Shown here one piece after another: positions 9,670-20,307 of a stretch of 42,460 nucleotides of DNA. The DNA lies in NCBI GenBank assembly GCA_029265155.1, contig JAJUJV010000006.1:1-42460 (forward strand), written 5' to 3'. Source of the stretch: Altererythrobacter sp. Its GTDB lineage: Bacteria > Pseudomonadota > Alphaproteobacteria > Sphingomonadales > Sphingomonadaceae. The stretch's first letter is position 1. The number at the start of each line of letters is the position of its first letter. The notes below the pieces were generated by a model. The model ran no database searches. It was given only the letters and a program-made list of their open reading frames with translations, and was not told where the DNA came from. The translations under genes and the position numbers were made by a program.

Positions 9670-10416
9670 CTACTCGGCGCCCTCGCCCGCAGCCTGGTAT
9701 TCCAGCGCGAAAGCCGGATCGCATTCGTAAGGATAGACGTACTGCCCCGGCTGCTTGGTCCACTGGATGAAGCGCGCGCCGGTGTTGTCGAGCACTTCCG
9801 GGTCCTCGAACCACTGAATTGCAACGAGGCCGTTGCCATCGGGGCTGAGGCGGTAGCGTTCGACCATGCGGATCTTGTCGCTGTGGTCGAGCCCGTTGTT
9901 GGTAATGGTCGAAGGCGCGATGTGCGTGGTTTCGATGACCAGATCGTCCCCTTCCCAATGGCCGATCGAATGGCCCATCTTCGAGTGCGGCGCCTCGGCG
10001 GGAGGGTGATCGCGGCCGTCCATGTGGACCAGCCGGACCTGATCGAAATATTCGTACTTGAAGACGATCAGCTCGGGCGTCTGGTGCACTTCAAACGGAA
10101 ACGGCCCCTGGATCGCGTAGACGATCGAAGGCGGAAGGCAGACGCGCGAGAGGGCCATTTCGTCCTCGGGCTTCCACGCCTCGGCCTTGGCCAGAGCAGC
10201 GGGCTTGAGCTTCAGGCCGCCGTATTCGCCTTCGGGAAACTCGACGACACCGGTGTCCTCGATCAACACCGTGTCGGCCGGCAGCTTGGCAAGCATGTCG
10301 GCCGGCGGCTCGCCCTGCTCGAAATCGAGGTTCCAGAAGCCTTCGAGGTTGGGCTGCGCAGCGGCGGGCAAAGCCCAGGCGAGCGTGGCGGCCCCGACCG
10401 CGATAGCAGCGCGCAT
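9670..10416 (-). CDS. exported protein of unknown function
   Basis: ATG at 10416 within ORF 9670..10614: MRAAIAVGAATLAWALPAAAQPNLEGFWNLDF...; signal peptide; ATGA overlap with the upstream gene. Confidence 0.75.
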   Translation of the reverse strand: MRAAIAVGAATLAWALPAAAQPNLEGFWNLDFEQGEPPADMLAKLPADTVLIEDTGVVEFPEGEYGGLKLKPAALAKAEAWKPEDEMALSRVCLPPSIVYAIQGPFPFEVHQTPELIVFKYEYFDQVRLVHMDGRDHPPAEAPHSKMGHSIGHWEGDDLVIETTHIAPSTITNNGLDHSDKIRMVERYRLSPDGNGLVAIQWFEDPEVLDNTGARFIQWTKQPGQYVYPYECDPAFALEYQAAGEGAE

Positions 10417-10814
10417 CAGCTCTGATCCCCGGCGCCGAACGGTGCGGTGCCGACCAGGCGGCCGTCCTGGTGCACCGCACTGCGCAAGCGGATGTAGGGC
10501 TTGCCGTCGCGCGAGGGCCACCCGTCGATCGTCAGCACGTCGCCCGGACGAACGCTGCTGCGCGTCCAGCCGCGGCGCTGCAGCACGACCGGCGCGTTGG
10601 TCTCGGCCCGCCACTGGCGCGTGCGCCCTTGTGCATCGGTCACGTCTAGCACGATCGTGCCGTGCGGATTGGTGAAACGGAACTCGGTGACCTTGCCGGT
10701 GATGGTCACCTCCTTGCCGGGGTCGAAATAGACCGCGAAGGAATGATGGGCCTGCGCGGCTCCGGCTGTGGCGCCGGCCAGTCCGGCGGCGAGAAAAATG
10801 GCGCGACTCTTCAT
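10416..10814 (-). CDS. DUF6152-like exported protein
   Basis: Signal peptide then HHSFAVYFDPGKEVTITGKVTEFRFTNPHGTIVLDV. Confidence 0.8.
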   Translation of the reverse strand: MKSRAIFLAAGLAGATAGAAQAHHSFAVYFDPGKEVTITGKVTEFRFTNPHGTIVLDVTDAQGRTRQWRAETNAPVVLQRRGWTRSSVRPGDVLTIDGWPSRDGKPYIRLRSAVHQDGRLVGTAPFGAGDQS

Positions 10815-10838
10815 CGAAAACTCTCCCGTTTCCGCAAC

Positions 10839-11351
10839 CTACATGCCATCGGCTGGAGGGGGAAGCGCAAGCCAGCGCGCAGTGACGGCACGCGCGAACT
10901 CCGGCCCCTTTGCCGGATCTACCTGCTTGAGAGTGAACTTGTCGCCCGCCGTTGTCTGCACGGTCAGGGCGCCTGTCCGCCGGGACGGCGCGTAAGTCAC
11001 AGCGCGGACTTCACTCCAGCTCAGGCCCTTGCGCCTGGTCGATCGATGAAAAACGAGTCCGTCATCGTCAGCGCGGATCGCGACCTCGTCCGCCCAGCGC
11101 CACCCCATGATGAGGGCCCACGCGGCCATATAAACGGCGATCGCTGCCGCCACCCAATTGAGGTGTCCGGATTGTCCAAGCTTCAGGAGCTGGCGTACTC
11201 CTTTCTCGCGCCGGCCGTATTCGGAAAACTCGATCGCAAAAGGATCGACCGCGGCAACGGCGAAGACCACCGTCGCAGCGGCTCCTACGATGAACAGCCA
11301 TCCGAGCACTGTGGTGTGCCAGCGCAGGCTCAGCTTTTGCGGGAGTGCCAT
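10839..11351 (-). CDS. membrane protein of unknown function
   Basis: Two hydrophobic segments (VLGWLFIVGAAATVVFAVAAV; AAIAVYMAAWALIMGW) and a PH-like C-terminal part. Confidence 0.65.
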   Translation of the reverse strand: MALPQKLSLRWHTTVLGWLFIVGAAATVVFAVAAVDPFAIEFSEYGRREKGVRQLLKLGQSGHLNWVAAAIAVYMAAWALIMGWRWADEVAIRADDDGLVFHRSTRRKGLSWSEVRAVTYAPSRRTGALTVQTTAGDKFTLKQVDPAKGPEFARAVTARWLALPPPADGM

Positions 11352-11358
11352 TTTCCCG

Positions 11359-11823
11359 TCACTCGAGCGGGACGCCGGGCTCGTTCTTCGAGGTGCGGAT
11401 GGTCAGCGAGGTCTTGACGCTGGCGACGTTGGGCACCGGCGTCAGCTTGCTGGTCAGGAATTCCTGGAAGCTCTGCAGGTCCCTGCTGACGATCTTGAGG
11501 ATAAAGTCGATCTCGCCGTTCAGCATGTGGCATTCGCGCACTTCAGGCAGTGTGGCGATGTGCTGCTCGAACGCGCGCAGATCGCCTTCGGCCTGGCTCT
11601 TCAAGCTGACCATGGCGAAGACCATGATCGTGAAGCCGAGGCTGGGCGCGTCGAGATCGGCGTGGTAGCCGCGGATCACGCCCGCTTCCTCCAGCGCACG
11701 CACGCGGCGCAGGCACGGCGGAGCGGTGAGCCCGACCCGGCTCGCCAAATCGACGTTGGTGATACGCCCTTCCGCCTGGAGTTCAGCCAACAGCCTGCGG
11801 TCTATGCTGTCGAGCGTCGCCAT
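11359..11823 (-). CDS. Lrp/AsnC family transcriptional regulator
   Basis: LDSIDRRLLAELQAEGRITNVDLASRVGLTAPPCLRRVRALEEAGVIRGY; RAM-like C-terminal domain. Confidence 0.95.
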   Translation of the reverse strand: MATLDSIDRRLLAELQAEGRITNVDLASRVGLTAPPCLRRVRALEEAGVIRGYHADLDAPSLGFTIMVFAMVSLKSQAEGDLRAFEQHIATLPEVRECHMLNGEIDFILKIVSRDLQSFQEFLTSKLTPVPNVASVKTSLTIRTSKNEPGVPLE

Positions 11824-11880
11824 TCAGCCCCCGTCACCATTCTTCTTCTTGAAATTATAGGCCGCGTGCTGCCGCGGCGC

Positions 11881-11897
11881 TCGCAATATTATTGTCT
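11881..11897. promoter_or_regulatory. candidate Lrp/AsnC operator upstream of the Lrp-family gene
   Basis: Dyad CAATA-T-TATTG (11884-11894) in an AT-rich patch about 60 bp upstream of the Lrp-like start. Confidence 0.35.
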
Positions 11898-12013
11898 ATG
11901 GCCGCAATTGTCCCGCTTTGCAACGCGCGATCCGGAGCCGGTTCTGCTGGCCGTGCAACGCGCTATGGCGGGCTCGCACCAAGAGGCCTGCGCGCCCTAC
12001 CGCCGGAGAACCA

Positions 12014-13690
12014 ATGCTTTTCGACGACCGTCTCGCGACCGTGCTGCGCACTCCCGCGCGCGGCGAGACCGGCGTGCGGACGCAGTTCCGGCAGTTGCTC
12101 GACCTGCTTGGCAGCATGCCCGAACGGCAGCAGAGCGAATGGATCGAGGTCGCGTATCAGCGGCTGGGCGAGCTGGCCGATGCAACACCGGCGGCGGTGC
12201 AATCCGAGATCCTGCGGGCGCCCGGCCTGCGGCTGCGCAACCGCGCGCTCGTCGCCTGGCTGGCGCGGCGCGAGCCGCATGCTGCAGCGGCGGCAATGGC
12301 CACCGCGCAGTTGAGCGAGCGCGACTGGCTCTACCTGATCCCTCGTCTGCCGATGACCGCGCGCGGGTTCCTGCGTCATCGCCGCGATCTGCCACCGGCC
12401 GTGCGCGAAGTGCTGGAGCGTCTGGGCGTGCGCGATCTGGTGCTGCCGGAGCCCGCGGCTAGCGCCGAGGCCGATGTTGCAGCAGGACCGGCAGCACCTC
12501 CGCCAAGTCCGACGGTAGAACCCGAGAAAACCGACGCCCGCATCGGCGCGCTGGTCCGCCGGATCGAGGCGTTCCAGCGCGCCCGCCGCGAAGGGGGGGC
12601 AGCGCCTCGCCTGAAGCTCGAGGACGGCCGGGCGCTCGAACCCGACGTGGTCCGCCGCGCCGGCGCCTTCGACTTTTCGACTGACGCCAGCGGAGTAGTG
12701 GACTGGGCCGACCCGGCCATTGCTCCGCTCACGGTCGGCTTGACGCTCGGCGGCCCCCGGCCGGGTGCCGTGGCAGAGCTGGACGAAATGGGCGCCCGGG
12801 AGCTGGCGCGGCGATTGCCGCTCCGCGACCGGCGGCTCACCCTCGTCGGCCTGCCGGAAATTGCCGGTGTGTGGCGCATCGATGCCGCGCCGTTCTTTCG
12901 CCAAGAGACGGGGCAGTTCGCCGGCTACCGCGGCCGTCTGCGGCGGCTTCCGCCACCACCTGAGCTTGCCCCCCCGGCATCCAGTCAGGCCGACCGGATG
13001 CGCCAGTTGCTCCACGAGCTGCGCACGCCGGTCAACGCGATTCAGGGTTTCGCCGAGCTCATCCAGCAGCAGATGTTCGGCAGCGCGCCCAACGAATACC
13101 GGGCGTTGGCCGCTGCCATTGCCGTCGATGCGGCGCGGCTGATGGCCGGGTTCGACGAGATCGACCGGCTCGCCAGGTTGGAAACCGGTGCGCTGCAGCT
13201 CGAGCCCGGCGAAAGCGACTGGCGCGAGGTCGTCGCCACCATCATGCGGCGGCTCGATGGCGTGCTGCGTCCGCGCGGCGCCCGGATCGAATTGACCGCC
13301 CGCGGCTCGCCCTTCTCCAGCGGCCTTGCGCCGAACGACGCGAGGCAGTTGGCCTGGCGCCTGCTCGCGACCCTCGCCGGCGCGGTATCTCCTGGAGAGG
13401 TCATCGAGCTCGACCTCGGCAGCGACGGGGCGCAGATCAAGCTCGAAGCCGAACTCCCGGCAGGGCTGCGCGAGAGCGACGACCTGTTCGCTGCCACCAC
13501 TTCCCCCGCCGCAGGCGCCGTTTCCGCGGGCATGTTCGGGACCGGCTTCACTTTGCGGTTGGCGCGAGCCGAAGCGGAGGCGGCCGGCGGCGGTCTCGTC
13601 CGGGAGGGCGACCGGATCAGGCTGTGGTTGCCGGTGGGGACCGTCCAAGCGCCCGATCACCATAGAAGAGACGGAGCCTCCGCCGCCTAG
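12014..13690 (+). CDS. soluble HisKA-domain sensor kinase-like protein with degenerate ATPase domain
   Basis: ATG 12014 (MLFDDRLATVLRTPARGE...); H-box LLHELRTPVNAIQGFAELIQQQMFG; PAS-like centre; helical N-terminus. Confidence 0.8.
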   Translation: MLFDDRLATVLRTPARGETGVRTQFRQLLDLLGSMPERQQSEWIEVAYQRLGELADATPAAVQSEILRAPGLRLRNRALVAWLARREPHAAAAAMATAQLSERDWLYLIPRLPMTARGFLRHRRDLPPAVREVLERLGVRDLVLPEPAASAEADVAAGPAAPPPSPTVEPEKTDARIGALVRRIEAFQRARREGGAAPRLKLEDGRALEPDVVRRAGAFDFSTDASGVVDWADPAIAPLTVGLTLGGPRPGAVAELDEMGARELARRLPLRDRRLTLVGLPEIAGVWRIDAAPFFRQETGQFAGYRGRLRRLPPPPELAPPASSQADRMRQLLHELRTPVNAIQGFAELIQQQMFGSAPNEYRALAAAIAVDAARLMAGFDEIDRLARLETGALQLEPGESDWREVVATIMRRLDGVLRPRGARIELTARGSPFSSGLAPNDARQLAWRLLATLAGAVSPGEVIELDLGSDGAQIKLEAELPAGLRESDDLFAATTSPAAGAVSAGMFGTGFTLRLARAEAEAAGGGLVREGDRIRLWLPVGTVQAPDHHRRDGASAA

Positions 13691-13813
13691 CAGCGCCGAA
13701 CGCACTTGAGGATGACGCTTGGCCAGTTTGCGGACATGCGCGCTAGCGTTGCTTGCCAATGACCCGCCCCGCGTTTACGTCGCGGCTCGCGCAAGCGGCG
13801 AGTCATGGGTGAA

Positions 13814-13889
13814 GGGCCTGTAGCTCAGCGGTTAGAGCTGGCCGCTCATAACGGCTAGGTCGCGGGTTCGAATCCTGCCGGGCCCACCA
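13814..13889 (+). tRNA. tRNA with CAT anticodon, most like tRNA-Ile2 (lysidine-type); elongator Met not excluded
   Basis: 76 nt; acceptor GGGCCTG/CGGGCCC with a G-C offset typical of this class; anticodon loop CTCATAA; T-loop GGTTCGAATCC; CCA encoded; D-arm AGCGGTTAGAGC resembles the Ile2 type. Confidence 0.93.
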
Positions 13890-13919
13890 TACCGCAAGCG
13901 CAGGTCCGCACGGGCCGGT

Positions 13920-13997
<78 letters not shown>

Positions 13998-14104
13998 CCG
14001 GCGGCACCTCGGCGCACGGCGGCACGGCGCTTGCTCCCGGCGGCCTCAGTCCCTATCTGCGCTGGCAATCCTCACACCCACCTGATTACCCCTGAAGGAC
14101 GACG

Positions 14105-15784
<1,680 letters not shown>

Positions 15785-15791
15785 ACTGTGA

Positions 15792-15822
15792 GGCCGGCGG
15801 CCGCTTTAGCGTGCCGCCAGCC
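15792..15822 (+). terminator. hairpin downstream of ettA
   Basis: GGCCGGCGGC-CGC-TTTA-GCG-T-GCCGCCAGCC: long stem with one bulge and one mismatch; no clear T-run. Confidence 0.4.
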
Positions 15823-15935
15823 GCACCGCTCCCAGGTGGAGTAGAAGCTGAACGTTAAGCTATCTAGCCAGTTCACTTAACAGAAAGCGCGAATCGGCTA
15901 GCTATCTCCATATTGGGCCGCGGCCACTCGGCGGC

Positions 15936-16895
15936 ATGCCTAAGGAGATGCCGCAGATGTTTTCCGGTAAATTTTTGCAGGCCGCAGGGATGGCAGCACT
16001 GGCTGCTGCCTTGATGGTCACTGCCCTGCCCGCGTCCGCACAGGACCGCGGGAATGTGCGCGAGGCGCGCTCGGCTGAGCGAGGTTCGAGCAATCAGGGC
16101 GCTCGTTCCGGTGGCTCCTTCGAGCGACGGGCCCAGGCGCAGCGCAGCCAGCAACGCACCACAGTGCGCACCGATCAACGCCGCCAACAGCGGCCCGCGC
16201 AGATCGAGCGGCGTGCCGAGCGGCGGGCAGCACAAGTCGACCGTCGCAGCGAGCAGCGCGCCGCGCGGGTCGAGCGTCAGGGCGATCGGGCAGCTGCACA
16301 GGCAGCTTGGCAGGGGAACCGCAATCAGGCGCGGCAGATCGACCGCCGCAGCGAGCAGGCGGCCCGGCAGATCGAACGGCGCGGCGACTGGCGCGCGCAG
16401 CAGATCGAACGCCGCGGCGACAATCGTCAAGACCGAGCCGACCGCCGGGTAGAACGCCGTGACAACGAATGGCGCGGCGACGCGCGCCGGGCTGCCAACA
16501 ACAACGATCGTTGGCGGAACGACAACAACAACCGCTGGCGCAATGACAACAACAGCTGGCGCGGCAACGATCGCCGTAACGACAGGCGCTGGGACCGCCG
16601 CTGGCGCGACAACAACCGGTATGACTGGCAGCGCTATCGCAACACCAACCGCGTCGTGTTCCGTCTCGGCACCTATTACGCGCCGTACCGCAACTACAGC
16701 TACCGCCGCGTGAATGTCGGATACCGGCTCGACTCGCTGTTCTTCGGCAGCCGTTACTGGATCAGCAGTCCCTGGCAGTACCGTTTGCCCGAGGTTTACG
16801 GCCCCTATCGCTGGGTTCGGTACTACAACGACGTGCTTCTGGTCGACATTTACAGCGGCGAAGTGGTCGACGTGATCCATGACTTCTTCTGGTAA
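15936..16895 (+). CDS. RcnB-like exported protein with Arg/Asn/Gln-rich repeat region
   Basis: Signal peptide AAGMAALAAALMVTALPASAQ; repeats of QIERRGDxR and RWRNDNN; C-terminal YRRVNVGYRLDSLFFGSRYWISSPWQYRLPEVYGPYRWVRYYNDVLLVDIYSGEVVDVIHDFFW. Confidence 0.8.
   Translation: MPKEMPQMFSGKFLQAAGMAALAAALMVTALPASAQDRGNVREARSAERGSSNQGARSGGSFERRAQAQRSQQRTTVRTDQRRQQRPAQIERRAERRAAQVDRRSEQRAARVERQGDRAAAQAAWQGNRNQARQIDRRSEQAARQIERRGDWRAQQIERRGDNRQDRADRRVERRDNEWRGDARRAANNNDRWRNDNNNRWRNDNNSWRGNDRRNDRRWDRRWRDNNRYDWQRYRNTNRVVFRLGTYYAPYRNYSYRRVNVGYRLDSLFFGSRYWISSPWQYRLPEVYGPYRWVRYYNDVLLVDIYSGEVVDVIHDFFW
16190..16620 (+). repeat. degenerate in-frame repeats inside the RcnB-like gene
   Basis: Recurring GCAGATCGA(G/A)CG(G/C)CG... 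units encoding QI(E/D)RR, then ACAACAAC-rich units encoding RWRNDNN. Confidence 0.7.
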
Positions 16896-16931
16896 CCCTC
16901 TTCAGCCGGTGTGAGTGGCCCGGCAGGAGCG

Positions 16932-16961
16932 AAGCCCCCGTACCGCAAGGTACGGGGGCTT
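16932..16961. terminator. strong hairpin terminator
   Basis: AAGCCCCCGTACC-GCAA-GGTACGGGGGCTT: 13-bp perfect stem, GCAA tetraloop. Confidence 0.85.
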
Positions 16962-17014
16962 CTGCGTTTCCGAGGGGTTGAAAGCCGCGCACCGCCTGTG
17001 GAAGAACGGCGGCC

Positions 17015-17701
17015 ATGACCGAAGTCCCGCTTGTCCAAGCCCCTGACGACGACCGCGATCACAGCCGACTGCGGCGCATCGGCCGTAAGGTGCGCGAACG
17101 ACTGACCGCCCTGCCGGAAGCCTACCGCGTGCCGGTGGAGAAGGCCGAGATTTTCGCGATCGGCAACTTCTTCAGTCCGGAGGAATGCGGACGGTTGATG
17201 GCGATGATCGATGCCGTCGCCAAGCCGAGCCGGGCCTTCGACGCCGCGTACGAAAGCGGATACCGCACGTCCTATTCGGGCGACGTCGATCCGCACGACC
17301 CGTTCGTGCGCAAGATCCAGCGGCGGCTCGACGACCTGCTCGGCATCGACCCGAGCTATGGCGAGACCATCCAAGGCCAGCGCTATCTGCCGGGGCAGCA
17401 GTTCCAGGCTCACTGCGACTGGTTTCCGGGCGGCACAGACTACTGGGAGCAGGAGAAGAAGCGCGGCGGGCAGCGCAGCATCACCGCGATGGCTTACCTC
17501 AACCCGGTCGAGGAAGGCGGCGCCACGACCTTCCCGCGGCTCGGCGTCTCGTTCGAGCCCCGACCCGGCTGCCTGCTGGTCTGGAACAACGCCGAGCCCG
17601 ATGGCCGCCCGAATCCCTGGACGATCCACTCGGGCGATCCCGTGGTCAAAGGCGTGAAATACATCATCACCAAGTGGTACCGCGCCCGGCGCTGGTACTA
17701 A
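17015..17701 (+). CDS. 2OG-Fe(II) oxygenase / prolyl 4-hydroxylase-like
   Basis: HxD (QFQAHCDWF) and distal His (PWTIHSGDPV) with YLNPVEEGGATTFPRLG ... PRPGCLLVWNN. Confidence 0.9.
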   Translation: MTEVPLVQAPDDDRDHSRLRRIGRKVRERLTALPEAYRVPVEKAEIFAIGNFFSPEECGRLMAMIDAVAKPSRAFDAAYESGYRTSYSGDVDPHDPFVRKIQRRLDDLLGIDPSYGETIQGQRYLPGQQFQAHCDWFPGGTDYWEQEKKRGGQRSITAMAYLNPVEEGGATTFPRLGVSFEPRPGCLLVWNNAEPDGRPNPWTIHSGDPVVKGVKYIITKWYRARRWY

Positions 17702-17725
17702 GCCTTCGCGGCGGCGGGAGCCGGG

Positions 17726-19327
17726 TCAGGCCGCCGCCAGCGCCTCGGCAATCAGCTTGCGCGTATTCGCCACGCCGTACAGGGCGATGAAGCTGCCCAT
17801 GCGCGGACCCTGGCTCGAGCCGAGCAGCGTCTCGTAAAGCGCGCGGAACCAATCGCGCAGGGACTCGAAGCCGAATTCTTCGCGCTTGCCGATCTCGTAC
17901 ACCTCCGTCTGGAGGTCCTCGGCCGACGCGCTTTCCGGCATCTTTTCGAGCATAGCGTCGAGCGCCCGCAGCGCCGCCGCCTCGTTGCCGCTGGGCGCGC
18001 GGCGGCTGAGCGTCGGTGCGACAAAATCGCGGTTGTAGGCGAGTGCCCGATCGACCAGCGCCTCGAGATCGGGATAGCGCGCCGGATCGGCATCGGGGAT
18101 GTAGTTGCCCAGGTAGCTCCACACCTGCTCGCGCGTTGCGCCGGCACCCAGCACGGAGACGAGATTGAGCAGGAGCCCGTAGCTAACGGGCAGCGTGTCC
18201 CCGTCGCCGCCCTTGTAGCCATTGGCGCGCAGCAGGTGCCATGCCGGGTTGCCGAGCTGCTGCTCGAGCGGCTGATCCGGAATCTTGGCGCGGAACTGCC
18301 AGTATTCGTCCACCGCGCGCGGGATGATCCCGACGTGCAGGCTCTTGGCGCTCTTGGGCTCCCGGAACAGGTAAAAGCCGAGGCTCTCCTCGGTGCCGTA
18401 AGTCAGCCACTCGTCGATCGTCAGCCCATTGCCCTTGGACTTGGAAATCTTCTCGCCGTTCTCGTCGAGGAACAGCTCGTAGATCATGTTCTCGGGCATG
18501 CGGCCGCCGAGAGCGCGAACGATGCGGCCGGACTGGGTGACGCTGTCGGTCAGGTCCTTGCCGCACATCTCGTAGTCGACGCCGAGGGCGAACCAGCGCA
18601 TCGCCCAGTCGACCTTCCACTGCAGCTTGGCTTTGCCGCCGAGGATCGACTGCTCGACCGTCTCGCCTTCGTCCTCGAAGCGCACGATGCCATTCGCCGC
18701 ATCCACCACTTCCACCGGCACTTGCAGCACCGCGCCGCTCTTGTCGCTGATCGGCAGCACCGGCGAATAGGTCGCCTGCCGTTCGGCGCGAAGCGTCGGC
18801 AGCATGATGTCCATGATCGCCTGGTAGCGCTCGAGCACCAGCCGCAACGCGTCGTCGAACGCGCCCGAGTTGTAGCGGTCGCTGGCGGCGACGAACTCAT
18901 AATCGAAGCCATAGCGGTCGAGGAAATCGCGCAGCATCGCGTTGTTGTGGTGCGCGAAGCTCTGGAACCCGGCGGCGAAAGGGTCGGGGATGCGGCTCAG
19001 CGGCTTGCCGAGGTTCGCCTCCATCAGCGCCTTGTTGGGCACGTTGTCAGGCACCTTGCGCAACCCGTCCATGTCGTCGCTGAACGCGACCAGCCGCGTC
19101 GGCGCGCCGCCGGAGACGATTTCGTAGGCGCGCCGCACCAGCGTGGTGCGCAGGACTTCCTGGAAGGTGCCGATGTGCGGCAAGCCCGAAGGCCCGTAGC
19201 CGGTCTCGAACAGCACCGGCTCGCCACCCGGCTTTCCATCGGGATAGCGTTTGACGAGCTTCATCGCCTCCTGGAACGGCCAGGACTTGGACACGCGGGC
19301 GGCGGCGATCAAAGCTTCGTCGAACAT
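17726..19327 (-). CDS. lysS: class I lysine--tRNA ligase
   Basis: GPSGLPHIGTFQEVLR (HIGH-like) and KISKSKGNG (KMSKS-like); class I LysRS architecture. Confidence 0.94.
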   Translation of the reverse strand: MFDEALIAAARVSKSWPFQEAMKLVKRYPDGKPGGEPVLFETGYGPSGLPHIGTFQEVLRTTLVRRAYEIVSGGAPTRLVAFSDDMDGLRKVPDNVPNKALMEANLGKPLSRIPDPFAAGFQSFAHHNNAMLRDFLDRYGFDYEFVAASDRYNSGAFDDALRLVLERYQAIMDIMLPTLRAERQATYSPVLPISDKSGAVLQVPVEVVDAANGIVRFEDEGETVEQSILGGKAKLQWKVDWAMRWFALGVDYEMCGKDLTDSVTQSGRIVRALGGRMPENMIYELFLDENGEKISKSKGNGLTIDEWLTYGTEESLGFYLFREPKSAKSLHVGIIPRAVDEYWQFRAKIPDQPLEQQLGNPAWHLLRANGYKGGDGDTLPVSYGLLLNLVSVLGAGATREQVWSYLGNYIPDADPARYPDLEALVDRALAYNRDFVAPTLSRRAPSGNEAAALRALDAMLEKMPESASAEDLQTEVYEIGKREEFGFESLRDWFRALYETLLGSSQGPRMGSFIALYGVANTRKLIAEALAAA

Positions 19328-19419
19328 GGTGCCGGCCTTTTGCGGAACCCGGCGACAAGCGCAAGCAAGACGCCGTTGTCAGCGGGCTAGTCTTTGCTCA
19401 GTAGACTCTCGCCTTCCAA

Positions 19420-20186
19420 CTACAGCGAGCTGCGCGGCTCCGCGCGGCGCCAGCCGAGGATCGCCCCGGCGACCACTAGCAAGCCGGCCACGACCGCCGC
19501 CATTGCTACGAGCGTCGCGGTTTGTCCGCCTTCGGCAAAGATCGCGGCGAGGCCCCAGAGGAACACCAGAGCGTAAAGCAGGTTGCCCCGCCCCTCAGCA
19601 GGGCCAGAGCAGCGATCACGCCGCCGACGATGACCACGCCAGCCGCCGCCATGGGGGCCGCGTCGCCCACCTCCACGCCGTGGAAGCGCAAGCTCGCGCT
19701 GACGTTGACCAGGGTCGCGACGGTCAGCCAGCTCGCCAGGGCGCTCAGCGGCACGAAGGCACACCAGCGTTCGCCGGCACTGAACGCGCGCGGCCACTCG
19801 GCGAAACGGCGGTAGATCAGCAGCAGGCAGACCAGCGTGAACAGGATGATCGCGCTCGACACGGCGCTCAGCCCCTCGCTCTGCGTGTACATGGCCCAGA
19901 CCGCGTTGCCGGCGAAGGCGCCGGCGGCCGGCCAGCGGATCTGGACCAGCAGCGGATTGTCACGCTGCGCCGGCAGGGCCTGGTAGATCGCGAACAGGAC
20001 CGAGCCCGCATAGAGTACGCTCCAGATCGAGAACGCCCAGCCGGCCGGCGTGATGAGCGTATCGACGTTGTCCGATCGCTCGCCGATCGGCTCACCGAGC
20101 CCGAGCTGGGGCAGCATCGGGATCAGTATCTGCAGGATGGCGAAAAGGATCGGAGCGAAGCGCGAGAGCGGCGATGCGGATGTCAT
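19420..20186 (-). pseudogene. TspO/MBR-like multi-TM protein interrupted by one frameshift
   Basis: ORF 19506..20186 (ITPAGWAFSIWSVLYAGSVLFAIYQALP...) loses TM-like sequence after ALALLRG; the sequence continues in another frame of the same strand as GNLLYALVFLWGLAAIFAEGGQTATLVAMAAVVAGLLVVAGAILGWRRAEPRSSL*. One extra G near 19586-19594 restores the frame. Confidence 0.75.
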
Positions 20187-20307
20187 TATCGTTCAACCGC
20201 CGGACGAGCGTTCCGTTTCCTGCAGGCAGGCATCCCGATTCCCCGCTTGCGCTCCCCACCCGCTCCCGGCACTCTGGGGGAAACAAAACAACAGGGAGAG
20301 ACGGGGT

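Noticed and set aside
11963-13759. 598-aa minus-strand ORF over the HisKA gene
   Set aside because: Spans the gene plus intergenic DNA, no domain, His/Arg/Gln-rich shadow composition.
15858-15906. Direct repeat AGCTATCT upstream of the RcnB-like gene
   Set aside because: Only two short copies, without other promoter support.
15873-16880. 335-aa minus-strand ORF rich in V/A/P (VVAPAAVPAPVVTAIVAAPAVVVIAPAVVVVVPP)
   Set aside because: Reverse reading of the Asn/Arg repeat of the RcnB-like gene; hydrophobicity is a consequence of the antisense codons.
17726-19327. Class I (archaeal-type) lysyl-tRNA synthetase as a horizontal-transfer curiosity
   Set aside because: Class I LysRS is the usual form in many alphaproteobacteria, so it is not unusual here.
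18236-19390. 384-aa plus-strand ORF over lysS
   Set aside because: Antisense shadow of class I LysRS.
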